From Planctomycetota bacterium (lineage in GTDB: Bacteria; Planctomycetota; Phycisphaerae; Phycisphaerales; UBA1924), in contig CP053450.1 of NCBI GenBank assembly GCA_013285505.1, forward strand, positions 2,092,796-2,156,795: 64,000 nt of DNA, in the 5' to 3' direction. The position numbers and the translations under genes are program-made. This document shows positions 30,130 to 39,511 of this stretch, in pieces (position 1 is the first letter of the stretch; each line of letters starts with the position of its first letter). A model generated the notes under the pieces. The model saw nothing but the letters and a program-made list of their open reading frames with translations, did not search any database and was not told the origin of the DNA.

Positions 30130-30172
30130 GCGACCGGGGGGCGCTCGGGCATTGCCCGGGCGCTCCGGTCGC
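30130..30172 (+). other. Long stable hairpin in the leader of the recombination operon
   Basis: GCGACCGG (30130-30137) pairs with CCGGTCGC (30165-30172); inside it GCGCTCGGGC (30141-30150) pairs with GCCCGGGCGC (30154-30163) with one G-U pair, closed by a three-base loop. The total is 18 pairs with a small asymmetric bulge. No T-run follows, so it is not a standard terminator. A second GGGCCC repeat pair lies just upstream (30098-30118). It may protect or attenuate the transcript. Confidence 0.65.
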
Positions 30173-30201
30173 CGTCCCCACGGGGCAAGGAGCACCGAGC
30201 G

Positions 30202-30495
30202 ATGAACCAGATGGAGTACCGATTCCAGTTCAGTCCGGAGGTGGACCTCGATGAGGCGGTCGGGACGCTCCGCCTGTCGCTCCTGGCGGCCGAGGGGCCG
30301 TACGGCGAGGCCCGCGTCCGGACGGAGGTTTCCTTTACGGTCGAGCCGATGCGCGCGGAGCTCCGTGTGTCGGGCGCAACGGGCGTGCTCGAAGCCGTCA
30401 CGCAGATCTTCACATCACTGCTGTCCCACGAGTTCGGACGCGACACCTTCACCATCCGCCGCGAGTCCGCGCCGACGGCCGTTCCGGCCGCATGA
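30202..30495 (+). CDS. Small phage protein of unknown function
   Basis: This 97-residue protein starts after AAGGAG and has an alternating pattern suggesting a compact alpha/beta fold (EYRFQFSPEVDLDEAVGTL, VRTEVSFTVEPMRAELRVS). It ends overlapping the next open frame by ATGA. No family is recognised; its place directly before a RecE-like exonuclease suggests a role in phage DNA metabolism. Confidence 0.6.
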   Translation: MNQMEYRFQFSPEVDLDEAVGTLRLSLLAAEGPYGEARVRTEVSFTVEPMRAELRVSGATGVLEAVTQIFTSLLSHEFGRDTFTIRRESAPTAVPAA

Positions 30496-30587
30496 CCACC
30501 GACGCCACCCCTCATCTGCATCCGCGAGAGCGACTTCGCCCGCAAGCCGTGTCTTCCGACTCCGTCCCAGCACCTCAAAGGAACCCG

Positions 30588-31406
30588 ATGCCCGAATCGG
30601 TCGTCATTGATCTCCGCTTCCTTCACCGCGAGCCGGCGGAAATGTACCACGCTCGATCGCGCGATCACCTGTCGTCGCATGCGCTCGCCGACTTCCGGCG
30701 GTGCCCGCTGCTCTTCAGGCGCAAGGAGCTCGGGCTGATACCCGAGCGCGACACGGACGCGTACCTCGTCGGGCGGGCGGCGCACGTGCTGGTGCTTGAA
30801 GGCCGCCAGCGCTTCGAGGCGGAGTTCGCGGTCGGCGGACCGGTGAACCCGAAGACGGGGCGGCCGTTCGGTTCGGGCACGAAGGCCTTCACCGAGTGGG
30901 CCGCGAAGATCGGCAAGCCCGTCCTCGCCGACGACCAAGCAGCGCTGGTCGAGCAGATGGCCGCCAGCGTGCGCGAGCACATCTTCGCGCGGGAGCTACT
31001 CGCGGACGGCCTCGCCGAGGGCGTGGTGCGCTGCGAATGCGCCGGGCACGCCTGCCAAGCGCGGATGGACTGGGTGAACCCGATCGAGGGCCGCGGGATC
31101 GTGGACCTGAAGACGTGCGACCGTCTCGACTCGTTCGAGTTCGACATCAGCGCCTTCGGGTACGTCCACCAACTCGCGTTCTACCGCGCCCTCGTGGGCA
31201 TCGCGTCCGGAGAGGAGCTGCCCGTCCACATCATCGCCGTCGAGAAACGCGAGCCTTTCCGCTGCGGTGTCTGGCAGCTCTCTGAGCGCGTGCTCGGGCA
31301 GGCCCGCCGCGAGAACGAGCAGGCGATGGCGGAGCTGGCGTGCTGCCGCGCCACCGGCGTGTGGCCGACGCACTTCGAGTCCATGCGCCTGTTCGACCGG
31401 CTGTGA
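30588..31406 (+). CDS. RecE-like PD-(D/E)XK exonuclease (DUF3799 type)
   Basis: This 272-residue protein resembles the exonuclease domain of RecE/DUF3799, which resects double-stranded ends for single-strand annealing. It has HLSSHALADFRRCPLLFRRK, GRAAHVLVLEG with the conserved His, and the metal-binding core ARMDWVNPIEGRGIVDLKT (Asp...Asp-x-Lys). ATG 30588 follows AAAGGA at good spacing; the frame is open back to ATG 30492, which would add 32 unconserved residues and overlap the preceding stop. The next gene is a Sak4-like ATPase, completing a recombination pair. Confidence 0.82.
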   Translation: MPESVVIDLRFLHREPAEMYHARSRDHLSSHALADFRRCPLLFRRKELGLIPERDTDAYLVGRAAHVLVLEGRQRFEAEFAVGGPVNPKTGRPFGSGTKAFTEWAAKIGKPVLADDQAALVEQMAASVREHIFARELLADGLAEGVVRCECAGHACQARMDWVNPIEGRGIVDLKTCDRLDSFEFDISAFGYVHQLAFYRALVGIASGEELPVHIIAVEKREPFRCGVWQLSERVLGQARRENEQAMAELACCRATGVWPTHFESMRLFDRL

Positions 31407-31476
31407 CCATCGACCGGGAGCGTCTAGTCAAGAGGCGGGGCCCATCCCGCGGCAGAACCCAATCACGGAGGACCGC

Positions 31477-32274
31477 ATGAAACTGAGCCAGATCGAACGA
31501 GGAACACAGACCGCCCCGCGACGCGTCATGGTGTACGGCACGCACGGGATCGGCAAGAGCACCTTCGGCGCGATGGCCGACCGTCCCGTCTTCGTCCAAA
31601 CCGAGGACGGGCTTGCCAACATCGACGTGGACCGCTTCCCGCTGGCGACGCGGTACGGAGACGTCCTCGCGGCCCTCGGCGAGCTCTACACCGCCGAGCA
31701 CGAGTACCGCACCGTCGTCATCGACTCGCTCGACTGGCTCGAGCGGCTGATCTGGGGCGAGGTCTGCGCCAAGCGCGGCGTCGAATCGATCGAGGACATC
31801 GGCTATGCGAAGGGGTACGTGTTCGCCCTGACGCAGTGGCGCGAGATCCTGACCGGGCTCGATGCGCTGCGCAACGAGCGCGGCATGCAGATCGTCCTCA
31901 TCGCCCACGCCCAGATCGAGCGATTCGCCAACCCCGAGACCGACACCTACGACCGCTACAGCCCTCGCCTCCAGAAGCTGGCCTCTGCGCTCGTCCAGGA
32001 GTGGTGCGACGAGGTGCTCTTCGCCAGCTATCGCGTGCACACGAAGACGACCAAGGAGGGCTTCGACCGCAAGCGCACGCAGGGCGTCGGCACGGGCGAG
32101 CGGATTATCCGCACCACCGAGCGCCCGGCGCACGTGGCGAAGAACCGCCTCAACCTCCCCGACGAGATCCCACTCGACTACCGCGTGTACGCCGCGTTCG
32201 TGCGCGGCGAGAACCCGCTGGCGGTCGTCGACACCGAGAACGCCCCCGCGGCCACCGAGCAAGAAGGAGCCTGA
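31477..32274 (+). CDS. Sak4-like phage recombination ATPase
   Basis: This 265-residue ATPase has a P-loop MVYGTHGIGKSTFG at residues 18-31, a Walker B TVVIDSLDWLERLIWGE near 83-99 and QIVLIAHAQIERF, the pattern of phage Sak4/RecA-like proteins that pair single strands. It starts after GGAGG and lies between the RecE-like nuclease and a DUF669 gene, the usual order in phages. DUF669 proteins are probable single-strand binding partners for Sak4. Confidence 0.8.
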   Translation: MKLSQIERGTQTAPRRVMVYGTHGIGKSTFGAMADRPVFVQTEDGLANIDVDRFPLATRYGDVLAALGELYTAEHEYRTVVIDSLDWLERLIWGEVCAKRGVESIEDIGYAKGYVFALTQWREILTGLDALRNERGMQIVLIAHAQIERFANPETDTYDRYSPRLQKLASALVQEWCDEVLFASYRVHTKTTKEGFDRKRTQGVGTGERIIRTTERPAHVAKNRLNLPDEIPLDYRVYAAFVRGENPLAVVDTENAPAATEQEGA

Positions 32275-32278
32275 ACCC

Positions 32279-33100
32279 ATGGCGAACCTGAACGGATTCG
32301 ACGCGACCAACGTGGAGCCGAACGTCGGCTTCGATCCCATCCCCGCCGGAAAGTACTTCTGCGTCATCACCGCCAGCGAGATGAAGGAGACCAAGGCGGG
32401 CAACGGCGAGTACTTGGAGCTTGAGCTGGAGGTCATCGACGGGCCGCACAAGGGGCGCAAGCTCTGGGACCGGCTCACGCTCAGGCACCCCAATGAGAAG
32501 ACGGTGCAGATCGCCAAGGGGACGCTCAGCTCGATCTGCCGGGCGGTGGGCGTCATGGCGCCGCGCGACAGCGTCGAGCTGCACAACCTGCCGCTGGTCG
32601 CCAGCGTCGGGTGCAAGAAGCGGGAGGACAACGGCGAGATCACGAACACCGTCAAGGGGTACGCGAAGCGCGACGGCGCGGCGCCCGCCAGGCCCGCTGC
32701 CGCGGCCACCGGGAGCCGCGCCCCCGTGGAAGCGGTGAGGACGATCACGCTCGAGCTTCCCTGGCCGCCGAGCGTCAACCGGTACTGGCGGTCGATCCCG
32801 CTGCGGCGGGGCTACCGCGTCGTGCTGAGCCGCGAGGGCCGGGCGTACCGCAGGGATGTGTGCGCCCGGCTCGCGGCCCGGCGGAGGGCGCTAGCCGGTC
32901 GGCTGCACGTGCGGGTGACGCTGTGCGCCCCGACGCGGCGGTCGCTCGACTTGGACAACCGGCTCAAGGGTCTCCTCGACGCCATGCAGCACGCGGGCGT
33001 CTACCGCGACGACGGGCAGATCGATCAGATCGAGGTCGAGCGCGGCGAGGTCGTCGCGGGCGGCAGCGCCCTGGTCGAGATCACGGAGGTGGCCGCCTGA
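32279..33100 (+). CDS. DUF669 domain joined to RusA-like Holliday-junction resolvase
   Basis: The 273-residue frame begins with DUF669 (NGFDATNVEPNVGFDPIPAG, YLELELEVIDGPHKGRKLWD, residues 1-130), a presumed single-strand DNA-binding protein. After an Ala/Pro linker it continues as RusA (residues 150-273), which cuts Holliday junctions; RSLDLDNRLKGLLDAM and YRDDGQIDQ contain the catalytic acidic residues. The two are normally separate. At the junction the sequence GGTGAGG could be a TGA stop in another frame overlapping a GTG start at 32734, so the fusion might come from an indel in the DUF669 tail. Starts after AAGGAG. Confidence 0.75.
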   Translation: MANLNGFDATNVEPNVGFDPIPAGKYFCVITASEMKETKAGNGEYLELELEVIDGPHKGRKLWDRLTLRHPNEKTVQIAKGTLSSICRAVGVMAPRDSVELHNLPLVASVGCKKREDNGEITNTVKGYAKRDGAAPARPAAAATGSRAPVEAVRTITLELPWPPSVNRYWRSIPLRRGYRVVLSREGRAYRRDVCARLAARRRALAGRLHVRVTLCAPTRRSLDLDNRLKGLLDAMQHAGVYRDDGQIDQIEVERGEVVAGGSALVEITEVAA

Positions 33101-34780
33101 TGGAACTGCGGGCGTACCAGCGCGAGGCCGTCGACGCGGTGTACTCGTTCCTGCGTGATCGGGACGACAACCCGTGCGTGGTGATCCCGACGGGCGGGGG
33201 CAAGACGCCGGTAATCGCGACCATCTGCCGCGACGCGGTGAACCTGTGGTCGGGGCGCGTCGTGATCCTGGCGCACGTCAAGGAGCTGCTCGAGCAGGCC
33301 GCTGACAAGCTGCGGGCCATCGCGCCCGACGTGCCCGTCGGCATCTACTCGGCGGGGCTCAAGCGCAAGGACCTCGGCTACGCCGTCACGATCGCGGGCA
33401 TCCAGTCGATCTACCAGCGCGCCTGCGACCTGGGGCCGGTGGACCTGGTCATCGTGGACGAGGCGCACCTCATCCCGCCCGACGGCGAGGGGATGTACCG
33501 CCAGTTCCTGGCGGACGCCAAGGTCGTCAACCCACACTCGCGGGTGATCGGCCTCACCGCCACGCCGTTCCGGATGAAGACCGGGACGATCTGCGCGCCC
33601 GACACCATCTTGAACGAGGTCTGCTACGAGGTCGGCGTGCGCGAGCTGATCGTGCAGGGTTTCCTGTGCCCTCTCCGGACAAAGGCGGGGACGGCGAGGG
33701 CCGACACCAGCGGCCTGCACATCCGCGGCGGGGAGTACATCGCCGGCGAGGTCGAGGACCTCATGGACACCGACTCGCTGGTCGAGGCCGCGTGCGCCGA
33801 AATGGTCGAGCACGCCGCCGACCGCCGGAGCGTGCTGATCTTCTGCGCCGGCGTCCGGCATGGCGAGCACGTCGCCCGAGTGATCCGCGAGCGTCACGGC
33901 GCCGAGTGCGGGTTCATCGAGGGCGGGACGGCGACGAAGGAGCCGCGACGAGCTGATCGACCGGTTCAAGCGCGGCGAGTTGAAGTACCTCGCCAACGTC
34001 AATGTGCTGACGACCGGCTTCGACGCGCCCAACGTGGACTGCGTCGCGCTGCTGCGGCCGACGCTGTCGCCCGGGCTGTACTACCAGATGGTCGGGCGCG
34101 GCTTCCGCCTCGCGCCCGGCAAGGCCGACTGCCTGGTCCTCGACTTCGGCGGCAACGTGCTCCGGCACGGGCCGGTGGACGCGATCCGCATCAAGGAGCC
34201 CGACGCTGGCGACGGTGAGGCGCCGGCGAAGGAATGCCCGGATTGCCACGCCGTCATCCACGCGGCGTACTCGGTCTGCCCTGAGTGCGGGCACGAGTTC
34301 CCACCGCCTAAGCGCGAGAAGCACGAGGCGACGGCGAGCAGCGAGGGCATTCTTTCAGGGAAGGCCTCGCGCAGTGAGGAGCGTGTCAGCGAGGTCTCGT
34401 ACCACGTGCACCACAAGCGCGACGACCCGGACGCTCCGCCGACCATGCGGGTCGAGTATCGCTGCGGGTTCAACACGTGGTTCCGCGAGTGGGTCTGCTT
34501 CGAGCACAGCGGCTACGCCCGGGCCAAGGCCGAGCAGTGGTGGCGGGCGAGGTCACGTGAACCGGTGCCGTCGTCGGTCGAGGAGGCGGTCGAGCTGGCT
34601 GAGGCGGGTGCGCTGGCGCCGACTCTGGCGATCACCGTCGAGCGCAAGGCGGGTGAGAAGTACGACCGCGTCGTCGGGCATGCCATCGGCGACAAGCCGC
34701 CGCGGCTCGACGACCCAGTCAACGTGCCCGAGTACGCGCACGCTGACCTCGGCATCGACGAGGAGGACATCCCGTTCTGA
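33100..34780 (+). CDS. Superfamily II DNA helicase (one frameshift)
   Basis: The helicase starts at ATG 33100, overlapping the RusA stop. Motif I is VVIPTGGGKTPVIA, motif II VDEAHLI, motif III GLTATPFRM. After the frameshift come NVLTTGFDAPNVDCV and QMVGRGFRLAPGKADCLVLDFGG (motifs V and VI), a four-Cys zinc site (CPDCHAVIHAAYSVCPECG), and a C-terminal domain reaching 34780. One extra base near 33943 (GAGCCGCGACGAG) breaks the frame; removing it joins GTATKE to RDELIDRFKRGEL. Likely used in phage replication or recombination. Confidence 0.82.
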
Positions 34781-35670
34781 TGGGCGGTCAAGGGCCGAGC
34801 CTGCTCGACGCCGCACGCGCCTACACCGCGCGGGGCTACCGCGTCGTGCCCATCCCGCCGGCGCAGAAGGCGCCGCGCATCAAGGCCTGGCAGAACCTCC
34901 GGCTCGACGAGCCGGATCTCCCCGCGCACTTCAACTGCGACCCATCGAGCGGCAACGTCGGCCTGCTCCTCGGCGAGCCCAGCGGCGGGTTGGTCAATGT
35001 GGACCTCGACTGCGACGAGGCGGTCGATCTGTCGGACGACTACCTGCCGCCGACGCCGGCGACCACCGGCCGCCCCAGCCGTCCCAACTCGCACCGCTGG
35101 TACGTCAGCGCCGGCGTCGCCACGACGAAGCACCGCGACCCGGTGACGCGCGAGATGATCGTCGAGCTGCGGTCCACGGGCGCCCAGACGGTCATCGGCC
35201 CGAGCGTGCATCCGTCGGGCGAGCCGTACGACCTGCTCGAGGCCGAGCCGGCGCGCGTGGCGGGCCCGCTCCTGGCGGCGTGCGTCGCCGCCCTCGCCGA
35301 GGCGGTCGTCCGGGCAAGGCACGGCCAAGGCGCTCGCGCCGGGCCGCCCACGCCGGAACGTGGGCCAACTTGTGGCAAGCGGGCGCTTCCGGAGGACGGA
35401 GTCGAGCGTCGGGCCGCGGCGTACCTCGACGCCATGCCGCCCGCGGTCTCGGGCCAGGGCGGGCACAACGCGACCTACGCCGCAGCGACGGCGATGGTGC
35501 ATGGGTTCGGGCTCGACGCCGAGGCCGCGCTGCGCCTGCTGCTCGGGCGGTACAACCCGCGCTGCGAGCCGCCGTGGTCGGAGAAGGAGCTGCGGCACAA
35601 GGTCGAGGACGCCGCGAGCAAGCCGCACGACAAGCCCTTCGGCTGGCTGCGCGACTCGGGCGCCGACTGA
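34780..35670 (+). CDS. Prim-pol type DNA primase/polymerase
   Basis: This 296-residue protein has the bifunctional primase/polymerase fold: LDAARAYTARGYRVVPIPP at the N-terminus, NVGLLLGEPSGGLVNVDLDC with the metal-binding Asp pair, and RPNSHRWYVSAG and IVELRSTGAQTVIGPSVHPSG carrying the conserved His residues. A short helical domain follows (residues 205-296). It starts at an ATG overlapping the helicase stop and precedes a DUF3987-like helicase, together forming the phage replisome core. Confidence 0.82.
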   Translation: MGGQGPSLLDAARAYTARGYRVVPIPPAQKAPRIKAWQNLRLDEPDLPAHFNCDPSSGNVGLLLGEPSGGLVNVDLDCDEAVDLSDDYLPPTPATTGRPSRPNSHRWYVSAGVATTKHRDPVTREMIVELRSTGAQTVIGPSVHPSGEPYDLLEAEPARVAGPLLAACVAALAEAVVRARHGQGARAGPPTPERGPTCGKRALPEDGVERRAAAYLDAMPPAVSGQGGHNATYAAATAMVHGFGLDAEAALRLLLGRYNPRCEPPWSEKELRHKVEDAASKPHDKPFGWLRDSGAD

Positions 35671-35683
35671 GGACGCGAGCGAT

Positions 35684-37020
35684 GTGGACCTCTCCGCGTT
35701 CAAGCAGCTGCGCCGCGAGGAGAGTGCGCGCGCGCGTCGCGGCCGCCAGACCCAGGCCTGCTTCCCACCGAGGCCCTACGCGTGCCCGGGTTCATCGGCG
35801 AGGTGATGGACCACTGCCTGGCGACCGCGCCCTACCCGAATCCGACGCTCGCCTTCTGCGGCGCCCTGGCGCTGCAGGCGTTCCTGGCCGGCCGGAAGAT
35901 CCGCGACCCCGCAGACAACCGCACCAACATCTACCTGCTTGGGCTGGCGCACTCCTCGGCGGGCAAGGACTGGCCCCGCAAGATCAATGCGCGCGTGCTG
36001 CACGCGGTCGGTCTGGCGAACCGCCTCGCCGATCAGCTCGCTTCCGGCGAAGGGATTCAGGACGCGCTGCACGCGACGCCTTCGCTGCTCTTCCAGACCG
36101 ACGAGATCGACGCGCTGCTCCAGTCGATGAAACGGGCGCGCGACGGTCGCTACGAGTCGATCATGGCGACGCTGCTGACGATGTACTCGGCGTCCAACTC
36201 CGTCTTCCCAATGCGCCGACGCGCCAACAAGCCCGATCCCGGCGTCATCGATCAGCCGAGCCTCGTGCTCTTCGGCACCGCGATCCCGAACCACTACTAC
36301 GCCGCGCTGTCGGAGCGCATGCTCACCAACGGCTTCTTCGCGCGGATGCTCGTGCTCGAGTCCGGGCCGCGAAGAGCGGGGCAGGAGCCGCTTGCCCCGG
36401 ACCCACCCGAGCGCATCGTCAGCGCCGCAGCGTGGTGGGCGAACTTCCGCCCGGGCGCCGGCAACCTCGCCGACGCCCATCCGGCGCCGGCGACGGTCGC
36501 CCAGACGGATGAGGCGAGGCGGCTGCTCGACGACCTGCGACAGCAAGCCGAGGCGGCCTATGCGGAGGCGGAGTCGCGCAACGACGCCGTGGCCACGACC
36601 GTCTGGGGCCGGGTCAGCGAGAACGCACGCAAGCTCGCGCTGATCTACGCCGCGAGCGAGAACCACGAACGACCGGAGATCGGCGCCGATGCCGTGCGGT
36701 GGGCGTCGCGTCTCGTGTCGCACCAGACGAGGCGGATGCTCTACATGGCCTCGGGGTACGCCGCCGAGGGCGAGTTCGACGAGCTCGCGCTGCGGCTGAT
36801 CCGCAAACTCCGCGAGGTCCCGGACCGCGCCCTTGCGCACAGCGTCCTGCTCAAGCGGATGAAGCTCGACGCGAAGACCTTCCGGCAGGTCGTCGAGACG
36901 CTCATCGAGCGGGGTGATCTGTCGGTGGACACCTTCAGGACCGGCGGGCGCGACGCCACGTGCTACCGGCTGGCCGAGAACGAAGGTGAAGCAAGGGTGA
37001 ACGAAGGGGGGTCGGAATGA
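35684..37020 (+). CDS. DUF3987-like replication ATPase (frameshift near the N-terminus)
   Basis: From GTG 35782 the frame encodes 412 residues resembling DUF3987 helicase-like proteins: NPTLAFCGALALQAFLAG, a P-loop-like GLAHSSAGKDWPRKINA, and LLFQTDEIDALLQSMK. The C-terminus is helical with a winged-helix look. The reading continues upstream in a shifted frame (VDLSAFKQLRREESARA, from GTG 35684) that joins if the GC-repeat near 35730 has an indel. It directly follows prim-pol. The role in replication initiation or unwinding is inferred from position. Confidence 0.65.
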
Positions 37021-37042
37021 GGGCTGTATATACGCACACACA

Positions 37043-37130
37043 CTTCTTTCTCTCTTTCACCCAATGCCCTCGCTCGCCCGCGTGTGCGCACGCGAGACCC
37101 CCGGGGCAAGAAGTGAAAGAGGGAAAGAAG
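37043..37130. repeat. Large inverted repeat forming an 18-bp stem with nested hairpin
   Basis: CTTCTTTCTCTCTTTCAC (37043-37060) pairs with GTGAAAGAGGGAAAGAAG (37113-37130) at 17 of 18 positions, the exception being a G-U pair in RNA. The 52-base loop contains a smaller dyad around GCGTGTGCGCACGC (37080-37093). The arms are polypyrimidine and polypurine, unlike the GC-rich surroundings. It lies in a 340-bp gap between replication and methyltransferase genes. It may be a replication origin, a terminator of early transcription, or a structured RNA. The rest of 37021-37360 shows no gene. Confidence 0.65.
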
Positions 37131-37360
37131 CGCCGCGATAGGTACTTCCGGGCGGAGCTGGTCAGGACAGGCCGCCGGGAACAGCCGCGAATCCGGACAG
37201 AGTTTGTTGCGCTTGTCCGGTCGGGTTCCGTCCCCGCCCGCGACGGTCGCCCAGGTGGCCAACGGGCCGCCCGGTGGCCTCGTCCTACGCCCTCTGGCGA
37301 AGGACGCGACGTGGGCCGCCCTGGGCCGCGACGTGGCGAGGCGGCGGGAAGGGGGCGGCC

Positions 37361-38033
37361 ATGAAGCGCCCCACCGACGCCGACGTCCGCCGCACGTACC
37401 TGCACGGGCGGGAGGGGGTCCGCCAGGCCGGGCACCGCGAGTACGTCGGCGGCCTGTGGGACGAGGTCGGCCGGCTCCAGCTGCGGTTCCTGCGGGGGGC
37501 GGGGCCTGCGCCGGGGCCACCGGCTGCTCGACATCGGGTGCGGCGCCCTGCGCGGCGGCGTCCATCTGGTTCGCTACCTCGACGCGGAGCGGTACACCGG
37601 CGTGGACAAGGAGCCGGAACTGCTGCGCATCGGCGCCGAGCACGAGCTAGGCGCAGAGCTCATGGCGGCGAAGCGCCCGACGCTGCTGGCATTGGCCGAC
37701 TTCGAGTTCGAGCGGCTGCAGGCGCGGTCTGACATCGCCTGGGCGCACTCGTTGTTCACGCACCTGCCGATGGAGCACATTCAGCGCTGCCTGACGAACC
37801 TGCGGCGGGCGATGCCTCGTGGCGGCGTGCTCTACGCCACGTTCGGCGAGTGCGACGAGCCGAAGGACAACCCGGCCGAGCCGCACGACCATCGGCTGTT
37901 CGAGTTCACGCGCGCGGAGATGACCGAGGTTGGCTGCGCCACCGGTTGGTGCGTCGAGCACCTCGGCAAGTGGGGCCACCCGCGCGGGCATCGGATGCTG
38001 AAGTTCACCCCAAAGTCAAGGAGGACGGCATGA
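37361..38033 (+). CDS. Class I SAM-dependent methyltransferase (one frameshift)
   Basis: The first frame opens MKRPTDADVRRTYLHGREGV after GGAAGGGGGC. After removal of one G from the run at 37494-37499 it joins RLLDIGCGALRGGVHLVRYL, the SAM-binding glycine motif, then YTGVDKEPELL (acidic ribose-binding residue) and HSLFTHLPMEHIQRCLTNL. The complete protein would be about 223 residues. The substrate could be DNA, protein or a small molecule. It overlaps the next methylase gene by ATGA. Confidence 0.7.
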
Positions 38034-39511
38034 AGATCGAGATGCGACCGATCGCAGAGGTCAAGCCCTACGAGCAGAACCCGCGGCTCAACGACGACGC
38101 GGTCGAGGCAGTCGCCGAGAGCATCACGCGCTTCGGCTTCCGCCAGCCGATCGTCGTCGATGGCGACGGCGTGATCGTCTGCGGGCACACTCGCTGGAAA
38201 GCGGCGCAGCGGCTCGGTCTGGAGAAGGTCCCGGTGCACGTCGCCCGCGACCTCACGCCCGAGCAGATCCGGGCGTACCGCATCGCCGACAACAAGACGG
38301 CCGAACTGGCCGAGTGGAACATGGAGCTTCTGCCGATCGAGTTGGCCGAGCTCCAAGACGCCGGCATCGACTGGTCGCTGCTCGGCTTTGACCAGGACGA
38401 GTTGGCCAAGCTGCTTGATCCCGGCGTGCAAGAGGGGCTGACCGATCCTGACAGCGTGCCCGAGCCTCCGGACAACCCGGTGACGAAGCCGGGCGACCTG
38501 TGGGTGCTCGGTGACCACCGCTTGATGTGCGGCGACAGCTCCAGCGCCGAGGATGTGGACCGCCTGCTCGACGGGCAGCCCATCCACCTGGTCAACACCG
38601 ACCCGCCGTACAACGTGAAGGTCGAGCCGCGCAGCAACAACGCGATCGCGGCTGGCATCACATCGTTCTCGCGGCGCGAGGACCTCCAGTGCGAGCGGTC
38701 GAAGTCCGAGCGCGGCAAGAAGGATCGCGAGCGCCAGGCCCGGAAGTCAACCGCATCGCACCACCAGGGTTTCGACCTCGCGCGTCACCCGGAGAAGTCC
38801 AAGCCCACCGGCAAGATGCGAGCGAAGGACCGTCCGCTCGTCAACGACTTCGTGTCCGACGAGGAGTTCGAGCGTCTGCTGCTCGCGTGGTTCGGGAACA
38901 TGGCCCGGGCGCTGGAGCCGGGGCGCGGCTTCTACATCTGGGGCGGGTACGCGAACTGCGCCAACTACCCGCCGGCGCTGAAGGCGTCGGGCCTCTACTT
39001 CTCGCAGGCGATCATCTGGGACAAGCAGCACCCGGTGCTCACGCGCAAGGACTTCATGGGCGCACACGAGTGGTGCTTCTACGGCTGGAAGGAGGGCGCG
39101 GCGCACGTGTTCCTGGGGCCGAACAACGCGTCCGACCTCTGGCACGTCAAGAAGATCAACCCGAACGCAATGGTGCACCTGACGGAGAAGCCCGTCGAGC
39201 TGGCGGCGCGGGCGATGCAGTACTCGTCGCGCCCGGGCGAGCATGTGCTCGATCTGTTCGGCGGCAGCGGCTCGACGTTGATCGCCGCCGAGCAGACGGG
39301 GCGCAGGGCGTTTCTGATGGAGATCGACCCGGCGTACTGCGACGTGATCGTGCAACGCTGGGAGCAGTTTACGGGGCGGAAGGCGGAGCGCCTTCCTGGC
39401 CCTGAGCCCAGCGATCGACATGGTCAAGGGGATGGCCGAAAGGCCACTCACCATCTTTCTTCGAAGGCAAACACGGAACCGTCGGGATCAACATCTGGAG
39501 ATGACTTGTGA
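38030..39511 (+). CDS. ParB-domain DNA methyltransferase
   Basis: This 493-residue phage enzyme joins an N-terminal ParB/sulfiredoxin-like domain (residues 1-125: IVVDGDGVIVCGHTRWKAAQ) to a DNA methyltransferase. The catalytic motif is DPPY in VNTDPPYNVKV near 202 and the SAM site is VLDLFGGSGSTLIAAE near 406, the beta-class order for N6-adenine or N4-cytosine methylation. Such enzymes usually protect phage DNA from restriction, apt beside two host restriction systems. Starts after AAGGAGG. The last 40 residues are low quality and overlap an oppositely oriented gene. Confidence 0.85.
   Translation: MKIEMRPIAEVKPYEQNPRLNDDAVEAVAESITRFGFRQPIVVDGDGVIVCGHTRWKAAQRLGLEKVPVHVARDLTPEQIRAYRIADNKTAELAEWNMELLPIELAELQDAGIDWSLLGFDQDELAKLLDPGVQEGLTDPDSVPEPPDNPVTKPGDLWVLGDHRLMCGDSSSAEDVDRLLDGQPIHLVNTDPPYNVKVEPRSNNAIAAGITSFSRREDLQCERSKSERGKKDRERQARKSTASHHQGFDLARHPEKSKPTGKMRAKDRPLVNDFVSDEEFERLLLAWFGNMARALEPGRGFYIWGGYANCANYPPALKASGLYFSQAIIWDKQHPVLTRKDFMGAHEWCFYGWKEGAAHVFLGPNNASDLWHVKKINPNAMVHLTEKPVELAARAMQYSSRPGEHVLDLFGGSGSTLIAAEQTGRRAFLMEIDPAYCDVIVQRWEQFTGRKAERLPGPEPSDRHGQGDGRKATHHLSSKANTEPSGSTSGDDL

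Noticed and set aside
34215..36512. 765-codon frame across helicase, prim-pol and DUF3987-like genes
   Set aside because: Very Arg-rich and overlaps three recognisable genes in other frames.
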